The notes: generated by a model not told the origin, from the sequence alone. DNA of 46,391 nucleotides from an uncultured Clostridium sp. (GCA_947165355.1 CAMUZZ010000005.1:1-46391); one strand, 5' to 3'; shown: positions 1 through 9,156, counted from the first letter of the stretch. Numbers and translations are program-made.

Positions 1-194
1 TTGCACCTTTATTTGGAAACAGATAAAGTGGACACCGCTAATTCGGGGAAGACTAAGTATTCATATAAGTTAATCCCGAGCTAGGAGAAATCCGAGTGTA
101 GAGACTTTATACGGTGTACCTAAAGCGTCAGCAATGGTAAAGAGAAAGTCCAGACTACAAACACATTTGTGGTAATGAAAATTATAGTAGTATG
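1..194 (+). ncRNA. Group I self-splicing intron, 3' part (5' end outside window)
   Basis: The conserved pairings of a group I catalytic core can be traced. P3 is ACACCG (32-37) with CGGTGT (112-117). P4 is TCGGG (43-47) with CCCGA (75-79). P6 is closed by a GAAA loop (about 81-96). P7 is GACTTT (103-108) with AAAGTC (145-150). P9 is ACAAA/TTTGT (157-170), followed by a TAAT-GAAA-ATTA hairpin (173-184). The R-like (GTGTAGAGACTTT) and S-like (AAGAGAAAGTCC) sequences are recognisable. The intron should end at G194, directly before the tRNA 3' exon, as a terminal G is expected. P1, the guide sequence and the 5' exon lie upstream of the window. No ORF is carried inside the visible part. The exact 3' splice site is inferred from the tRNA fold. 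Confidence 0.85.
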
Positions 195-234
195 AATCAG
201 TAGGTCGTCTGTTCGATTCAGACAAGTGGCTCCA
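195..234 (+). tRNA. tRNA 3' exon, probably tRNA-Thr (5' half outside window)
   Basis: The sequence from A195 folds as a tRNA 3' half. It has anticodon loop AA (195-196), 3' anticodon stem TCAGT (197-201), variable loop AGGTC, T stem GTCTG/CAGAC (207-211 and 219-223) around TTCGATT, acceptor strand AAGTGGC (224-230), discriminator T231 and encoded CCA (232-234). U73 is typical of Thr, Gly and Cys tRNAs. An intron after a U at position 36, together with AATCAGTAGGT, fits a Thr anticodon ending in GU best. The anticodon itself is in the 5' exon and cannot be read, so the amino acid identity is an inference. Confidence 0.7.
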
Positions 235-241
235 TTACTTA

Positions 242-276
242 AAATCAGGCTTGTTTTATAACTTGTCTGATTTTTT
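242..276 (+). terminator. Rho-independent terminator after the tRNA
   Basis: AAATCAGGC (242-250) pairs with GTCTGATTT (265-273, one G-U pair), followed by a T run to 276. It lies 8 nt after the tRNA CCA end and should end the tRNA/intron transcript before the HNH gene. Confidence 0.75.
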
Positions 277-299
277 GTTATAATTAGGAGGTGTATTTT

Positions 300-690
300 A
301 TGTATTGTCAAAATTGTTCAAAAGCAATAAACAATCGTTCAAAATACTGCTCTATACAATGTCAAAAAGAATATCAGCAAAAAATGTATATACAAAAGTG
401 GAAAAACAACGAAATAGACGGAATGCGAGGAGAGTACCAAATATCTTCTTATATAAAAAAATATATATTCAATAAATATAATAATAAATGTTCAAGATGT
501 GGATGGAATAAAATAAATCCTTATACAGGGACTATTCCATTAGAGATAGAGCATATTGATCGGCAATTATAGGAATAATTCTGAAGATAATTTAACCCTT
601 TTATGTCCGAATTGTCATTCATTAACGAGTACATATAAAGGTGCAAATTTAAATAACGGAAGACATTCTAGAAAAAAGTATAGTAATTAG
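300..690 (+). pseudogene. HNH endonuclease, frameshifted
   Basis: The start is ATG 300, with AGGAGG at 285-290 ideally spaced; a GTG at 291 lies inside the ribosome binding site. The reading frame encodes an N-terminal zinc-ribbon-like CQNC...CSIQC cluster, then CSRCGW, then LEIEHID, the first part of an HNH motif. One extra base at about C561 causes a stop at 570-572. Dropping that base restores GNYRNNSEDNLTLLCPNCHS, the rest of the HNH/treble-clef signature, through TAG 688-690 (about 129 aa). This is either a real inactivating frameshift or a sequencing error. It lies directly downstream of the intron-bearing tRNA, and small HNH proteins of this class often act as homing endonucleases. The gene is outside the intron, so a homing role is an inference. 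Confidence 0.8.
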
Positions 691-700
691 GAGGTAAAGT

Positions 701-1429
701 ATGTCAAAAGCAGTTATTGTAACTGGAGGCTCTCAAGGAATTGGGGCTGAAATAGTTAAATCACTTGCAAGAAGTGGAAATAATGTGATATTGAACTACA
801 ACAAATCAGAGCAAGAAGCAAAGAATATACAAAAAGAGCTTCAAGAAGAAGGATACAACATTGAAGTATTTAAGGCAGATGTATCTAAGCATATAGAAGT
901 TACAAAATTGGTAAATTTCTGTATTGAAAAATATAAGACAATAGATGTATTAATTAATAATGCTGGAATTTGTGAAGAAAAATTGTTCACAGACATAACA
1001 GATAACGAATGGGATAACATGATTAATACAAATTTATCATCAGCATTTTATGCAATTAAGGATGCATTACCATGCATGATACACAATAAATCTGGTCTAA
1101 TTATAAATATTTCTTCAGTTTATGGTTTGGTTGGTGCTTCGTGCGAATCACACTACGCCGTTACAAAAGCAGGATTAGATGCAATGACTAAAAGTTTGGC
1201 AAAAGAGCTAGGACCTTCTGGAATTAGAATAAATAGCATAGCACCAGGAGTTATTGCTACAAGAATGAATGATTTTTTATCTGAAGAAGAAATGGAAGAT
1301 TTAAAGAAAGAAATTCCACTAGGGAAAATAGGTACTCCAAGCTCTATTGCAAAATGTGTACTTTGGTTAATGGAGGATGACTACACAACAGGACAAGTAA
1401 TTTCTGTAAATGGTGGATGGTTAATTTAA
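701..1429 (+). CDS. FabG-like short-chain dehydrogenase/reductase
   Basis: A 242-aa classical SDR, the usual length for 3-oxoacyl-ACP reductase FabG. The nucleotide-binding TGGSQGIG motif is at residues 8-15 and NNAG at 86-89. The catalytic tetrad is N111, S139, Y152 and K156 (YAVTK). The C-terminus (TGQVISVNGGW) is typical of FabG. The likely reaction is NADPH-dependent reduction of a beta-ketoacyl thioester in the cytoplasm. No acyl carrier protein or other fatty-acid genes are nearby, so a different keto substrate is possible. The start at ATG 701 is supported by TAGGAGG at 688-694, which overlaps the stop of the broken HNH gene. No separate promoter is evident, so transcription may run through from upstream. 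A strong terminator follows. Confidence 0.85.
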   Translation: MSKAVIVTGGSQGIGAEIVKSLARSGNNVILNYNKSEQEAKNIQKELQEEGYNIEVFKADVSKHIEVTKLVNFCIEKYKTIDVLINNAGICEEKLFTDITDNEWDNMINTNLSSAFYAIKDALPCMIHNKSGLIINISSVYGLVGASCESHYAVTKAGLDAMTKSLAKELGPSGIRINSIAPGVIATRMNDFLSEEEMEDLKKEIPLGKIGTPSSIAKCVLWLMEDDYTTGQVISVNGGWLI

Positions 1430-1447
1430 TTGAATTTTCAAGGATAA

Positions 1448-1506
1448 GGACACTTATATGAACTATAGCATTTGGGTTTAGTTCATATAAAAAGTGTTCT
1501 TTTTTT
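1448..1506 (+). terminator. Strong terminator of the SDR gene
   Basis: A long stem pairs GGACACTT plus TATATGAACTA (1448-1465) with TAGTTCATATA plus AAGTGTTC (1479-1499), with a small bulge, and ends in a run of T (1500-1506). Confidence 0.9.
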
Positions 1507-1613
1507 GCTCTATATTTGAATTAGAAATTAACATAAAATAGTATGCAAAAATATTATTTTATATTGCATAGGTATAGGGAAACATAATATATAAGAAAAT
1601 GAGCTTTATAAGG

Positions 1614-1642
1614 TTGATTTTTTATGGAAATTATGTTAAAAT
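1614..1642 (+). promoter_or_regulatory. Promoter of surface protein 1
   Basis: TTGATT (1614-1619), 17 nt, TAAAAT (1637-1642). It matches the promoters before the other two surface genes and implies a leader of about 120 nt. The rest of the 1507-1770 gap is AT-rich and shows no gene. Confidence 0.65.
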
Positions 1643-1699
1643 TGTTAGTATAGTTTTCATGAAATCGGAAACGCGTACGGAAGATAAGATTTAAGAGAG

Positions 1700-1735
1700 T
1701 ATCATACATTTTTTAATGTATGATATTTGTTTGTT
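1700..1735 (+). promoter_or_regulatory. Terminator-like hairpin in the leader of surface protein 1
   Basis: TATCATACATT (1700-1710) pairs perfectly with AATGTATGATA (1715-1725) around TTTT and is followed by a T-rich stretch. It lies between the promoter and the ribosome binding site (AAAGGAG, about 1756-1762), so it could act as an attenuator. The preceding GC-richer stretch (about 1660-1690) might fold, but it matches no riboswitch I know. Confidence 0.45.
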
Positions 1736-1770
1736 TAATAAATAAAAAAATATGAAAAGGAGATTTTTTT

Positions 1771-4700
1771 ATGAAGGGAAAAAGAATCAAAGTTCTAAGT
1801 TTAGTTGCTGTTAGTTTAGTACTAGTTGCATCATATATAATAAGCATATATGCTAAAACTATAGTTACTAACGTAAGTGGCATAAGCGCTGCAGGTGAAA
1901 ATTTATCAAGCGCAATAATTGGAGATGCAGGAACAAAACAAACTGTTGTTGATTTAAGAGCTCCAATAATACAAGAAACAAACTTTGCTTTAGAAGGTAG
2001 TGACATAGTAAGAAGCGCTATGAACCTTTTAGGTAAGCCATATGTTTGGAGTGGAAAAGCAGGTGCGTATAACAACGTTGCAGATCCAGTTAACCAAATA
2101 CCAGGTGTTGACTGTTCTGGTTTAGTTGCTTATTCACTAAACAAATCAGGGTACGTTATTAAAGGATTAACAAATCCATATTCAACATATACAAGAAATA
2201 ACTTAAATGTGCCAGTTGATACAGCTCATTGGATGGCAAAAAGCGGAGTTTATTACAAAGAAGCTGGTATTTATACAAGATCAAGTAAAGACAAAGATTT
2301 TACTTTTAAATATGCTGGAGCAAATATAAACGCAGCTCCAAGTATTTATAACAACACAGAAAAATTAACATGGAAAGTAAATAATACTTCAGGAAAGATT
2401 AATATTCTTAAAGTTGGTGATCCAATTTCAAGTGATTTAAGATGGTTTGAATATTATGATGCTGAAGGCAATAAAAAGACTTTACCTACAGGAACAATAG
2501 TAGTTTCATATGGTGAAAATGGTAAAAACCATGCTTGGATTTCTATTGGTGATTTAGGTACAGCCAATGCAGAAGAAGCAAGAAAAATTTTAAATGAAAA
2601 ATATAACATTGATATAAATGCAAATACTATTTATTCAAAAGGAGATAGTACTTACTGGATGATTGAATCTTCAAACGGTGGAGTAAGAATTAATAACAAT
2701 AATCCAGATTATTTGTATGCAGAAACATTTACTGATGCAAAAGGTAAAGTTATAACAAAGAAAATAGGAACAATTTGGGCATATCAAATTGCAGGTGTTC
2801 CAACACAAGAGCCTGTAGGTCAATATGCTATGCAAATTGCTAAAGCTTCAAAGAAAGACAATTCATATTTAGCTGGAGCAGAATTTAAAATTGGATACAG
2901 AGCAAATGAAACAGATAAAGTATTATATTATGATGATGCATATAATGCAGTTGCATCTGAAGAAGCAAGATTTGTATCTGATGATAAAGTAAGTACATTT
3001 GCTGTTCAAAACATTACAGATACAACAAAAGCAGATATATACACAATTGAAGAATTTAAAGCTCCAACAGGATACGTTGTTTCTGGTGAAGGTAAACAAT
3101 TAACAATTAAAGTTAATAAAGAATTAAATGAAAACGAGAACGTATATAGAATAGCTTCTGTAGAAGTTAATGGAAACATAGTAAATGAAGCTATATTACT
3201 AGACAGTGAGTTTAATGTAACTACTGAAGAAAGCAATTATATTGCTAAAGTAGAAGTATTAAATGAAGAAAGCATGCAAATGCAAGCAGTTAGAATTACA
3301 TGGAGAGACGAAGAAGAAGTAATTCCAGAAGGTACATTCAAACTTGCTGTAATAAAACAAGATAGTAAGAGCGACAAAAAGCTTACTGGTGCTAAGTTTA
3401 AAGTTACTGTTAAAAATTCTAAAACTGGTGAAATATTAAAAGATTGGAAAGACAGAAAATTAGATGGTACAGAAGAGTATACAGTTAATAGAACAACAGG
3501 AGTTCTTTCATTCTTTGGTGTTAACATTAATAAAGAAGATGAAGAATATGATGTAACAATTGAAGAAACTAAAGCTCCAGAAGGATATAACAAAATTGAC
3601 GGAACAATTAACTTTAAAGTTAAATCTAAACTAAATGAAGCAGGAGACAAATATGAGTTAGTTCCTGAAGAAATGATAGTAGAGAATACTAAAAAGGTAG
3701 AAGTTCTAAAAAACGAAGTTAATGTAACTGTTCCAAACACTAAAATACCAACAGGAAACTTTACATTAAACATTAAGAAAATAGATTCTGAAAATGATGA
3801 ATTTATTGCAGGTGCAGGTTTTAAAGTTAAAGTTGAAGAAAAAGAAACAGGTAAAACTGTAGTAGATTCTGAAAAGAAAGAATTAAATGGTGAAGAAACA
3901 TACTATGTAAATGATACAGATGGTACATTAACATTTAGTTATATAGACTTAAGAGATACAACTTATGTTGTAACAATTAATGAGGATGTAGTACCAAAAG
4001 GATACATCGGTATTGATGGAGCAATTTCATTCGAAGCTACAGCTGTAGAAGAGGATGGAGAATATAAATTAACACCAGCTACTTTAACTGTTGAAAATGC
4101 AAAATCAGTAAGCATAGATAATAACGAAGTTGAAGTTGTTGTTGGAAATACATTATTTAGAGAATTAGATTTAGCTTTAAGAAAGAGCATAACAGCTGTA
4201 AGTGGTAACCCAGTAGTAAATGGATACAATTTACTTGAAAATAGATTACCAGAAGTTGACGCAAGAAGTGCTCAAATTGCATTAGTAACAGGAAATGCAG
4301 AGTACTACCATGATAAAGAAGCAATTAAAATAAAAGCTAATGATACTGTTACATACACAATTAGAGTATATAACGAAGGTAGAGAAAACGATTATTGTGG
4401 ATATGCTCAAGAAATAGTAGATTACTTACCAGATGGATTAACATTTGTTAAGGTTGACGAATCATCAGCAAATGAGTGGACTACAAGCAATAAAGCTGGT
4501 GATAGCGTTATTACATTAAAATATATTGGAAACGAAACAATATACAACAATTCATTATTAGATATATATACAAGTAAATTAGCTAAAAAAGATATTTCAG
4601 AAAACTTATATCAAACAGTATCACTTGTTTGTAAGGTTAATGAAAAAGGATTAGATGGACATAAATTAACAAACAGAGCTGAAATTTCTAAAGAAGTTGC

Positions 4701-7700
4701 AACAGACAGAGAAGGAAAAATTATTGAAGGTGTAACAGATAGAGATTCAACTCCAGGAAGTTTAAAGAATCCAGAAGTAACAAATTATTACGATGAATAT
4801 AACGAAAAATATGGTATTGATGATGAAAACAAATCATATTATGCTGGAGAAGAAAACGGAAAATTTGAAGATGATATAGACTTTGAAACTGTATACGTTG
4901 AAGTTCGCGGAATGATTGGTTTATTTAAATATGAAGACGTAAACAAAAACGGTGAATTCGATGAAGAAGATAAAGTTCTTAAAGGTGCAAAATTTGCATT
5001 AAAAGAATCTGCTGATGCAGAAGAGTTTGTAACTGAAGAAGTAGTAACAGACGAAAAAGGAACAGCAGTATTCGAAGATCTTGAATTAGGAAAAACATAC
5101 TACATAGTAGAAACAGAATCTCCAGAGGGATTCAAAAAATTAGAAAATGCAATAGAAGCAGTTTCTAAAGAAACAGTAGAATTAACAGATATAACAGACT
5201 TAGTTAAAATTGGAAATGAAAGAATTACCGGAAAAATTGGATTATTTAAATATGAAGATGTAAACAAAAATGGTGAATTCGATGAAGAAGATAAAGTTCT
5301 TAAAGGTGCAAAATTTGCATTAAAAGAATCTGCTGATGCAGAAGAGTTTGTAACTGAAGAAGTAGTAACAGACGAAAAAGGAACAGCAGTATTCGAAGAT
5401 CTTGAATTAGGAAAAACATACTACATAGTAGAAACAGAATCTCCAGAAGGATTCAGAAAATTACAAAATGCTATAGAAGCAGAAGCTAAAGAAGTTGTAG
5501 AATTAACAGATATAACAGATTTAGTTAAAATTGGAAATGAAAGAATTCCAGGTAACATTGGAATATTTAAATATGAAGATGTAAACAAAAATGGTAAATT
5601 CGACAAAGAAGATAAAGCTCTTAAAGGTGCAAAATTTGCATTAAAAGAATCTGCTGATGCAGAAGAGTTTGTAACTGAAGAAGTTGAAACAGACGAAAAA
5701 GGAACAGCAGTATTCAAAGGTCTTGAACTTGGTAAAACATATTACATAGTAGAGACAGAATCTCCAAAAGGATTCAAAAAATTAGATAATGCAATAGAAG
5801 CAGTAGCTAAAGAAGTGGTAGAATTAACAGATATTACAGACTTAGTTAAAATTGGAAACAAAAAGGAAAATAAATCTCCAGAAACTACAGAAGTTAGTGG
5901 TATAAAAACATGGAACGATAATGATGACGCAGATAAAATTAGACCAGAAAAAATAACAATCTACTTATTAGCTGATGGTGTTAAAGTAGATTCAAAAGAA
6001 ATAAGCAAAGATGATAACTGGAAATTTACATTTAACAAACTACCAAAATACAACGAGGAAGGAAAAGAAATTGTTTACACGGTAGATGAAAGCGAAATTG
6101 AAGGTTATGTAAAAACAATTAAAGGATACAACCTAACAAACACACATATATCAAAACCAACACCTACAGAAGTAGAAGGCGTTAAAACTTGGGATGATAG
6201 TGATAACAAATATGGTAAGAGACCAGAAAAAATTACTATATACTTACTTGCTAACGGAGAAAGAGTAGATTCAAGAGAAATTAGTGAAGAAAATAGTTGG
6301 ACATATAAATTTGACAACTTAGCAGTAAAAGATGAAGAAGGAAATCCAATTATATATACGGTTGATGAGAGTGAAGTTGAAGGATATACAAAAGCCATCG
6401 ATGGATATAATATCAAAAATACATATACTCCTGAAACTATTGAAATTGAAGGAAACAAAACTTGGGTTGACGAAAACAACAAAGATGGGATAAGACCAGA
6501 AGTAGTAAGAATTACATTATATGCTGATGGAGAAATTTATACATCTACAATTACTTCTGAAGCTCAAGATTGGAAATTCAAATTCCAAAAATTACCTAAA
6601 TACAATGAAGAAGGAAATGAAATAGTTTATACAATTGACGAGGATGTTGTTAGTGGATATACAAAGAAAATTAATGGATATAACCTAACAAATACTCATA
6701 TTGTAAAGAAAAAAGCAGATTTAGCATTAAGAAAATTTATTACAGAAATTAATAGTATTGGATTAGAAGTTTCTAGAGAGCCAGCAGTTGATGTATCAAC
6801 TATAGCTACAAAGGGAACTGCAACATATACACATCCAAAGAATGCTTTACTTGTAAACACTGGAGATGTTGTAACATACACATTAAGAGTTTACAACGAA
6901 GGTAAAATTGATGCTTATCCAAGCTTAATAAAAGATGATATTCCAGTAGGATTAGAGTTTATAACAGATGATGCTATAAACACTGAATATGGATGGAAAA
7001 TGTTAGATGCAAGTGGAAAAGAAACAGCAGATGTTTCTAATGCAAAATATGTTATAACAGATTATTTATCTAAAGATCAAAACGAAGATAAATTATTAAA
7101 AGCATTTGATGGTGAAACTTTAGATTACCAAGATGTTAAAGTATCATTTAAAGTTGTTTCAGAAGATACAACTGAGAAAGAATTAATTAACTATGCTCAA
7201 ATTTCTGAAGAAACAGACGCTGAAGGTAAGAAAGTAGAAGATTCAGATTCAACACCAAATAGATGGATTAATGGCGAAGATGATCAAGATATTGAAAAAA
7301 TAATCTTAACATATGCTGACTTAGCATTAAGAAAATTCATTACAAAAATTAATACTGCAAGTGTAGTTCCATCAAGAGAACCTGTAGTAGATGTTAGTCC
7401 ATTACAAAATGGTGAAACAACAGCAACATATACACATCCAAAAGATGTTGTAAATGTAAGTAAAGATGATATAGTAACTTATACTATGAGAATATATAAC
7501 GAAGGTTCAAAGGATGAATTTGTTACATTAGTAAAAGATAGCATTCCTGAAGGACTAGAGTTTGTTCCATCAAGCGAATTAAACCAAAAATATAATTGGG
7601 TAATGGTTGATGAAACTGGAAATGAAGTTAAATATGCTGAAAACGCAAAATATGTTGTAACAGATTACTTAAAAACAGACGTTATAAAAGCATTCAACAA

Positions 7701-9129
7701 AGAAACTGGTGAATTAGATTACAGAGATGTTGAAGTTGAATTTAGAGTTGTAGCTCCAGAAAAATCAAGAATGATAATGACTAACCAAGCTCAAATATCA
7801 GCTCATACAGATACAAATGGAAATACAACAAAGGATAGAGATTCTACTCCAGATGAATGGATTGAAGGAGAAGATGACCAAGACATTGAAAGCGTTAAAT
7901 TAACATATGCAGATTTAGCACTAAGAAAATTCATTACTGAAGTTGATGGAGAAGCATTAGCAGAGTCTAGAGCTCCAGAAGTTGACGTTACTAACTTAGT
8001 AAACGAAACATCAACAGAAGCAATATACAATCATCCAAAAAATGCAGTTGAAGTTCAAGAAAATGATATAGTTACTTATACATTAAGAATATTCAACGAA
8101 GGAACTAAGGATGTTGCTCCAAGTATAGTTAAAGATGATATTCCAGTTGGATTAGAGTTTGTAGTAGACAATGCTGTAAACGTAGAATACAGATGGAAAT
8201 TATTAGATGAAAATGGAGTTGAAACATCAGATGTATCTGCTGCTAAATACATTACAACAGATTATTTAGCAAATGAGTTTATTACAGCATTTGATAAAGA
8301 TTCTATGGAAACATTAGATTACAGAGATGTTAAAGTTTCATTCAAAGTTCTTCCAACTGTTGAAGCTGGAAAAGAAATAACAAACTATGCTCAAATTTCT
8401 GAAGAGAAAGATACTAATGGAAATACTGTAACAGACATCGATTCTACACCAAATGAATGGATTGAAGGAGAAGATGATCAAGATACAGAAAAAGTTTTAG
8501 TTAAATACTTTGATTTAGCTCTAAAGAAATGGGTAAGTAAAGCTATAGTAATTGAAAATGGTAAAGAAAAAGTTGTTGAAACAGGATACAACGAAGAAAC
8601 AAATCCAGAACCTATAGTTAAAGTTGACCTAAAGAAGAGCAGTGTTGACAATGTTGTTGTTAAATTTGAATACCAAATAATGGTTACAAATGAAGGTCAA
8701 GTTGCTGGTTATGCTACAGAAGTTGAAGATAGAATTCCAGAGGGATTAAAATTCGTTCAAGAAGATAATCCAAACTGGGAATATGTAGACGGAAGAGTTG
8801 TAACACATGTATTAGATAATACTTTATTAGAACCAGGACAAAAAGAATATGTTACAATAACATTAACTTGGATTAACAAAGCTGATAATTTAGGACTTAA
8901 AACAAATATAGCTGAAATAACAGAGCACAAAGACAAGAAGGGTCGTAAAATAACAGATATAGATTCTACACCAAACAATAAAGTTCCAGGTGAAGATGAT
9001 ATAGATGATGCTGCAGTTATGCTAACAGTTAGAACTGGTGCAGGAAGAGTTTATATAGGGCTTGCAATTGCAGTAATTACAATACTTGGTACCGGAATTA
9101 TAGGTATTAAGAAATATGTTCTTGTGTAA
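1771..9129 (+). CDS. Giant surface protein 1: NlpC/P60 head, isopeptide-type stalk, C-terminal anchor
   Basis: 2452 aa. Residues 1-28 form a basic-hydrophobic signal segment. Residues 40-270 look like an NlpC/P60 cysteine peptidase, with Cys115 in VDCSGLV and His254 in NHAW, so the head may cut or bind peptidoglycan stem peptides. The stalk then has three SpaA-like domains (about 351-488, 516-655, 657-793) with K/E/N positions typical of intramolecular isopeptide bonds. A DUF11-like domain follows (796-1040), then three near-identical 107-aa SdrD_B-like units (1047-1367) with a calcium-loop pattern DVNKNGEFDEED. Next are three Cna_B domains with KTW starts (K1379, K1472, K1563) and three DLALRKFI modules of about 199 aa. 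The anchor module ends in TVRTG (2419-2423), a helix (about 2428-2446) and KK. There is no LPXTG. Start ATG 1771 has a good AAAGGAG. Transcribed alone; a terminator follows. Confidence 0.85.
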   Translation: MKGKRIKVLSLVAVSLVLVASYIISIYAKTIVTNVSGISAAGENLSSAIIGDAGTKQTVVDLRAPIIQETNFALEGSDIVRSAMNLLGKPYVWSGKAGAYNNVADPVNQIPGVDCSGLVAYSLNKSGYVIKGLTNPYSTYTRNNLNVPVDTAHWMAKSGVYYKEAGIYTRSSKDKDFTFKYAGANINAAPSIYNNTEKLTWKVNNTSGKINILKVGDPISSDLRWFEYYDAEGNKKTLPTGTIVVSYGENGKNHAWISIGDLGTANAEEARKILNEKYNIDINANTIYSKGDSTYWMIESSNGGVRINNNNPDYLYAETFTDAKGKVITKKIGTIWAYQIAGVPTQEPVGQYAMQIAKASKKDNSYLAGAEFKIGYRANETDKVLYYDDAYNAVASEEARFVSDDKVSTFAVQNITDTTKADIYTIEEFKAPTGYVVSGEGKQLTIKVNKELNENENVYRIASVEVNGNIVNEAILLDSEFNVTTEESNYIAKVEVLNEESMQMQAVRITWRDEEEVIPEGTFKLAVIKQDSKSDKKLTGAKFKVTVKNSKTGEILKDWKDRKLDGTEEYTVNRTTGVLSFFGVNINKEDEEYDVTIEETKAPEGYNKIDGTINFKVKSKLNEAGDKYELVPEEMIVENTKKVEVLKNEVNVTVPNTKIPTGNFTLNIKKIDSENDEFIAGAGFKVKVEEKETGKTVVDSEKKELNGEETYYVNDTDGTLTFSYIDLRDTTYVVTINEDVVPKGYIGIDGAISFEATAVEEDGEYKLTPATLTVENAKSVSIDNNEVEVVVGNTLFRELDLALRKSITAVSGNPVVNGYNLLENRLPEVDARSAQIALVTGNAEYYHDKEAIKIKANDTVTYTIRVYNEGRENDYCGYAQEIVDYLPDGLTFVKVDESSANEWTTSNKAGDSVITLKYIGNETIYNNSLLDIYTSKLAKKDISENLYQTVSLVCKVNEKGLDGHKLTNRAEISKEVATDREGKIIEGVTDRDSTPGSLKNPEVTNYYDEYNEKYGIDDENKSYYAGEENGKFEDDIDFETVYVEVRGMIGLFKYEDVNKNGEFDEEDKVLKGAKFALKESADAEEFVTEEVVTDEKGTAVFEDLELGKTYYIVETESPEGFKKLENAIEAVSKETVELTDITDLVKIGNERITGKIGLFKYEDVNKNGEFDEEDKVLKGAKFALKESADAEEFVTEEVVTDEKGTAVFEDLELGKTYYIVETESPEGFRKLQNAIEAEAKEVVELTDITDLVKIGNERIPGNIGIFKYEDVNKNGKFDKEDKALKGAKFALKESADAEEFVTEEVETDEKGTAVFKGLELGKTYYIVETESPKGFKKLDNAIEAVAKEVVELTDITDLVKIGNKKENKSPETTEVSGIKTWNDNDDADKIRPEKITIYLLADGVKVDSKEISKDDNWKFTFNKLPKYNEEGKEIVYTVDESEIEGYVKTIKGYNLTNTHISKPTPTEVEGVKTWDDSDNKYGKRPEKITIYLLANGERVDSREISEENSWTYKFDNLAVKDEEGNPIIYTVDESEVEGYTKAIDGYNIKNTYTPETIEIEGNKTWVDENNKDGIRPEVVRITLYADGEIYTSTITSEAQDWKFKFQKLPKYNEEGNEIVYTIDEDVVSGYTKKINGYNLTNTHIVKKKADLALRKFITEINSIGLEVSREPAVDVSTIATKGTATYTHPKNALLVNTGDVVTYTLRVYNEGKIDAYPSLIKDDIPVGLEFITDDAINTEYGWKMLDASGKETADVSNAKYVITDYLSKDQNEDKLLKAFDGETLDYQDVKVSFKVVSEDTTEKELINYAQISEETDAEGKKVEDSDSTPNRWINGEDDQDIEKIILTYADLALRKFITKINTASVVPSREPVVDVSPLQNGETTATYTHPKDVVNVSKDDIVTYTMRIYNEGSKDEFVTLVKDSIPEGLEFVPSSELNQKYNWVMVDETGNEVKYAENAKYVVTDYLKTDVIKAFNKETGELDYRDVEVEFRVVAPEKSRMIMTNQAQISAHTDTNGNTTKDRDSTPDEWIEGEDDQDIESVKLTYADLALRKFITEVDGEALAESRAPEVDVTNLVNETSTEAIYNHPKNAVEVQENDIVTYTLRIFNEGTKDVAPSIVKDDIPVGLEFVVDNAVNVEYRWKLLDENGVETSDVSAAKYITTDYLANEFITAFDKDSMETLDYRDVKVSFKVLPTVEAGKEITNYAQISEEKDTNGNTVTDIDSTPNEWIEGEDDQDTEKVLVKYFDLALKKWVSKAIVIENGKEKVVETGYNEETNPEPIVKVDLKKSSVDNVVVKFEYQIMVTNEGQVAGYATEVEDRIPEGLKFVQEDNPNWEYVDGRVVTHVLDNTLLEPGQKEYVTITLTWINKADNLGLKTNIAEITEHKDKKGRKITDIDSTPNNKVPGEDDIDDAAVMLTVRTGAGRVYIGLAIAVITILGTGIIGIKKYVLV
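4909..5871 (+). repeat. Three tandem 321-bp coding repeats
   Basis: Units begin at 4909, 5230 and 5551, an exact 321-bp (107-codon) period. Units 1 and 2 are almost identical at the nucleotide level over more than 200 bp, and unit 3 has diverged more. Each encodes one SdrD_B/SpaA-like domain starting G-x-IG(L/I)FKYEDVNKNG. The high identity suggests recent duplication or ongoing unequal exchange. Confidence 0.95.
5890..6714 (+). repeat. Three diverged Cna_B-type repeats within surface protein 1
   Basis: KTW motifs at 5905, 6184 and 6457 give a period of 279 and 273 bp. Each unit reads E-x-x-G-x-KTW-x-D...RPE-x-(I/V)-x-I-x-L-x-A(D/N)G and ends with YT(V/I)DE...GY..N(T/L), the Cna_B beta-sandwich pattern. 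They are clearly older and more diverged than the 321-bp units. Confidence 0.85.
6712..9000 (+). repeat. Four DLALRKFI/DUF11-like modules (about 600-bp period)
   Basis: Modules start at about 6715, 7315, 7909 and 8506, periods of roughly 594-600 bp. Each begins DLAL(R/K)K(F/W), has VTYT-x-R-(V/I)-(Y/F)NEG and (I/L)P-x-GL(E/K)F in the middle, and ends with a D-x-DSTP acidic linker. The fourth is the shared C-terminal anchor module. The fold is probably the DUF11 or fimbrial D2 type, where the N-terminal Lys could bond to a late Asn; that bond is an inference. Confidence 0.85.
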
Positions 9130-9156
9130 TGTAATATATTTATAGCTAATATAAAG

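Noticed and set aside
1655..1700. Known riboswitch upstream of surface protein 1
   Set aside because: I compared it by eye with c-di-GMP-I/II, fluoride, guanidine and preQ1 consensus elements and found no match; only the following hairpin is reported.
3237..3773. Long open frames on the minus strand opposite the surface proteins (for example 178 aa)
   Set aside because: They have hydrophobic, Ser/Leu-rich compositions produced by reading the antisense of Lys/Glu/Thr-rich repeat codons, and they repeat wherever the sense repeats do. No ribosome binding sites or family motifs were seen.
4909..5871. CRISPR-like array
   Set aside because: Repeats are 321 bp, in frame and protein-coding, without spacers.
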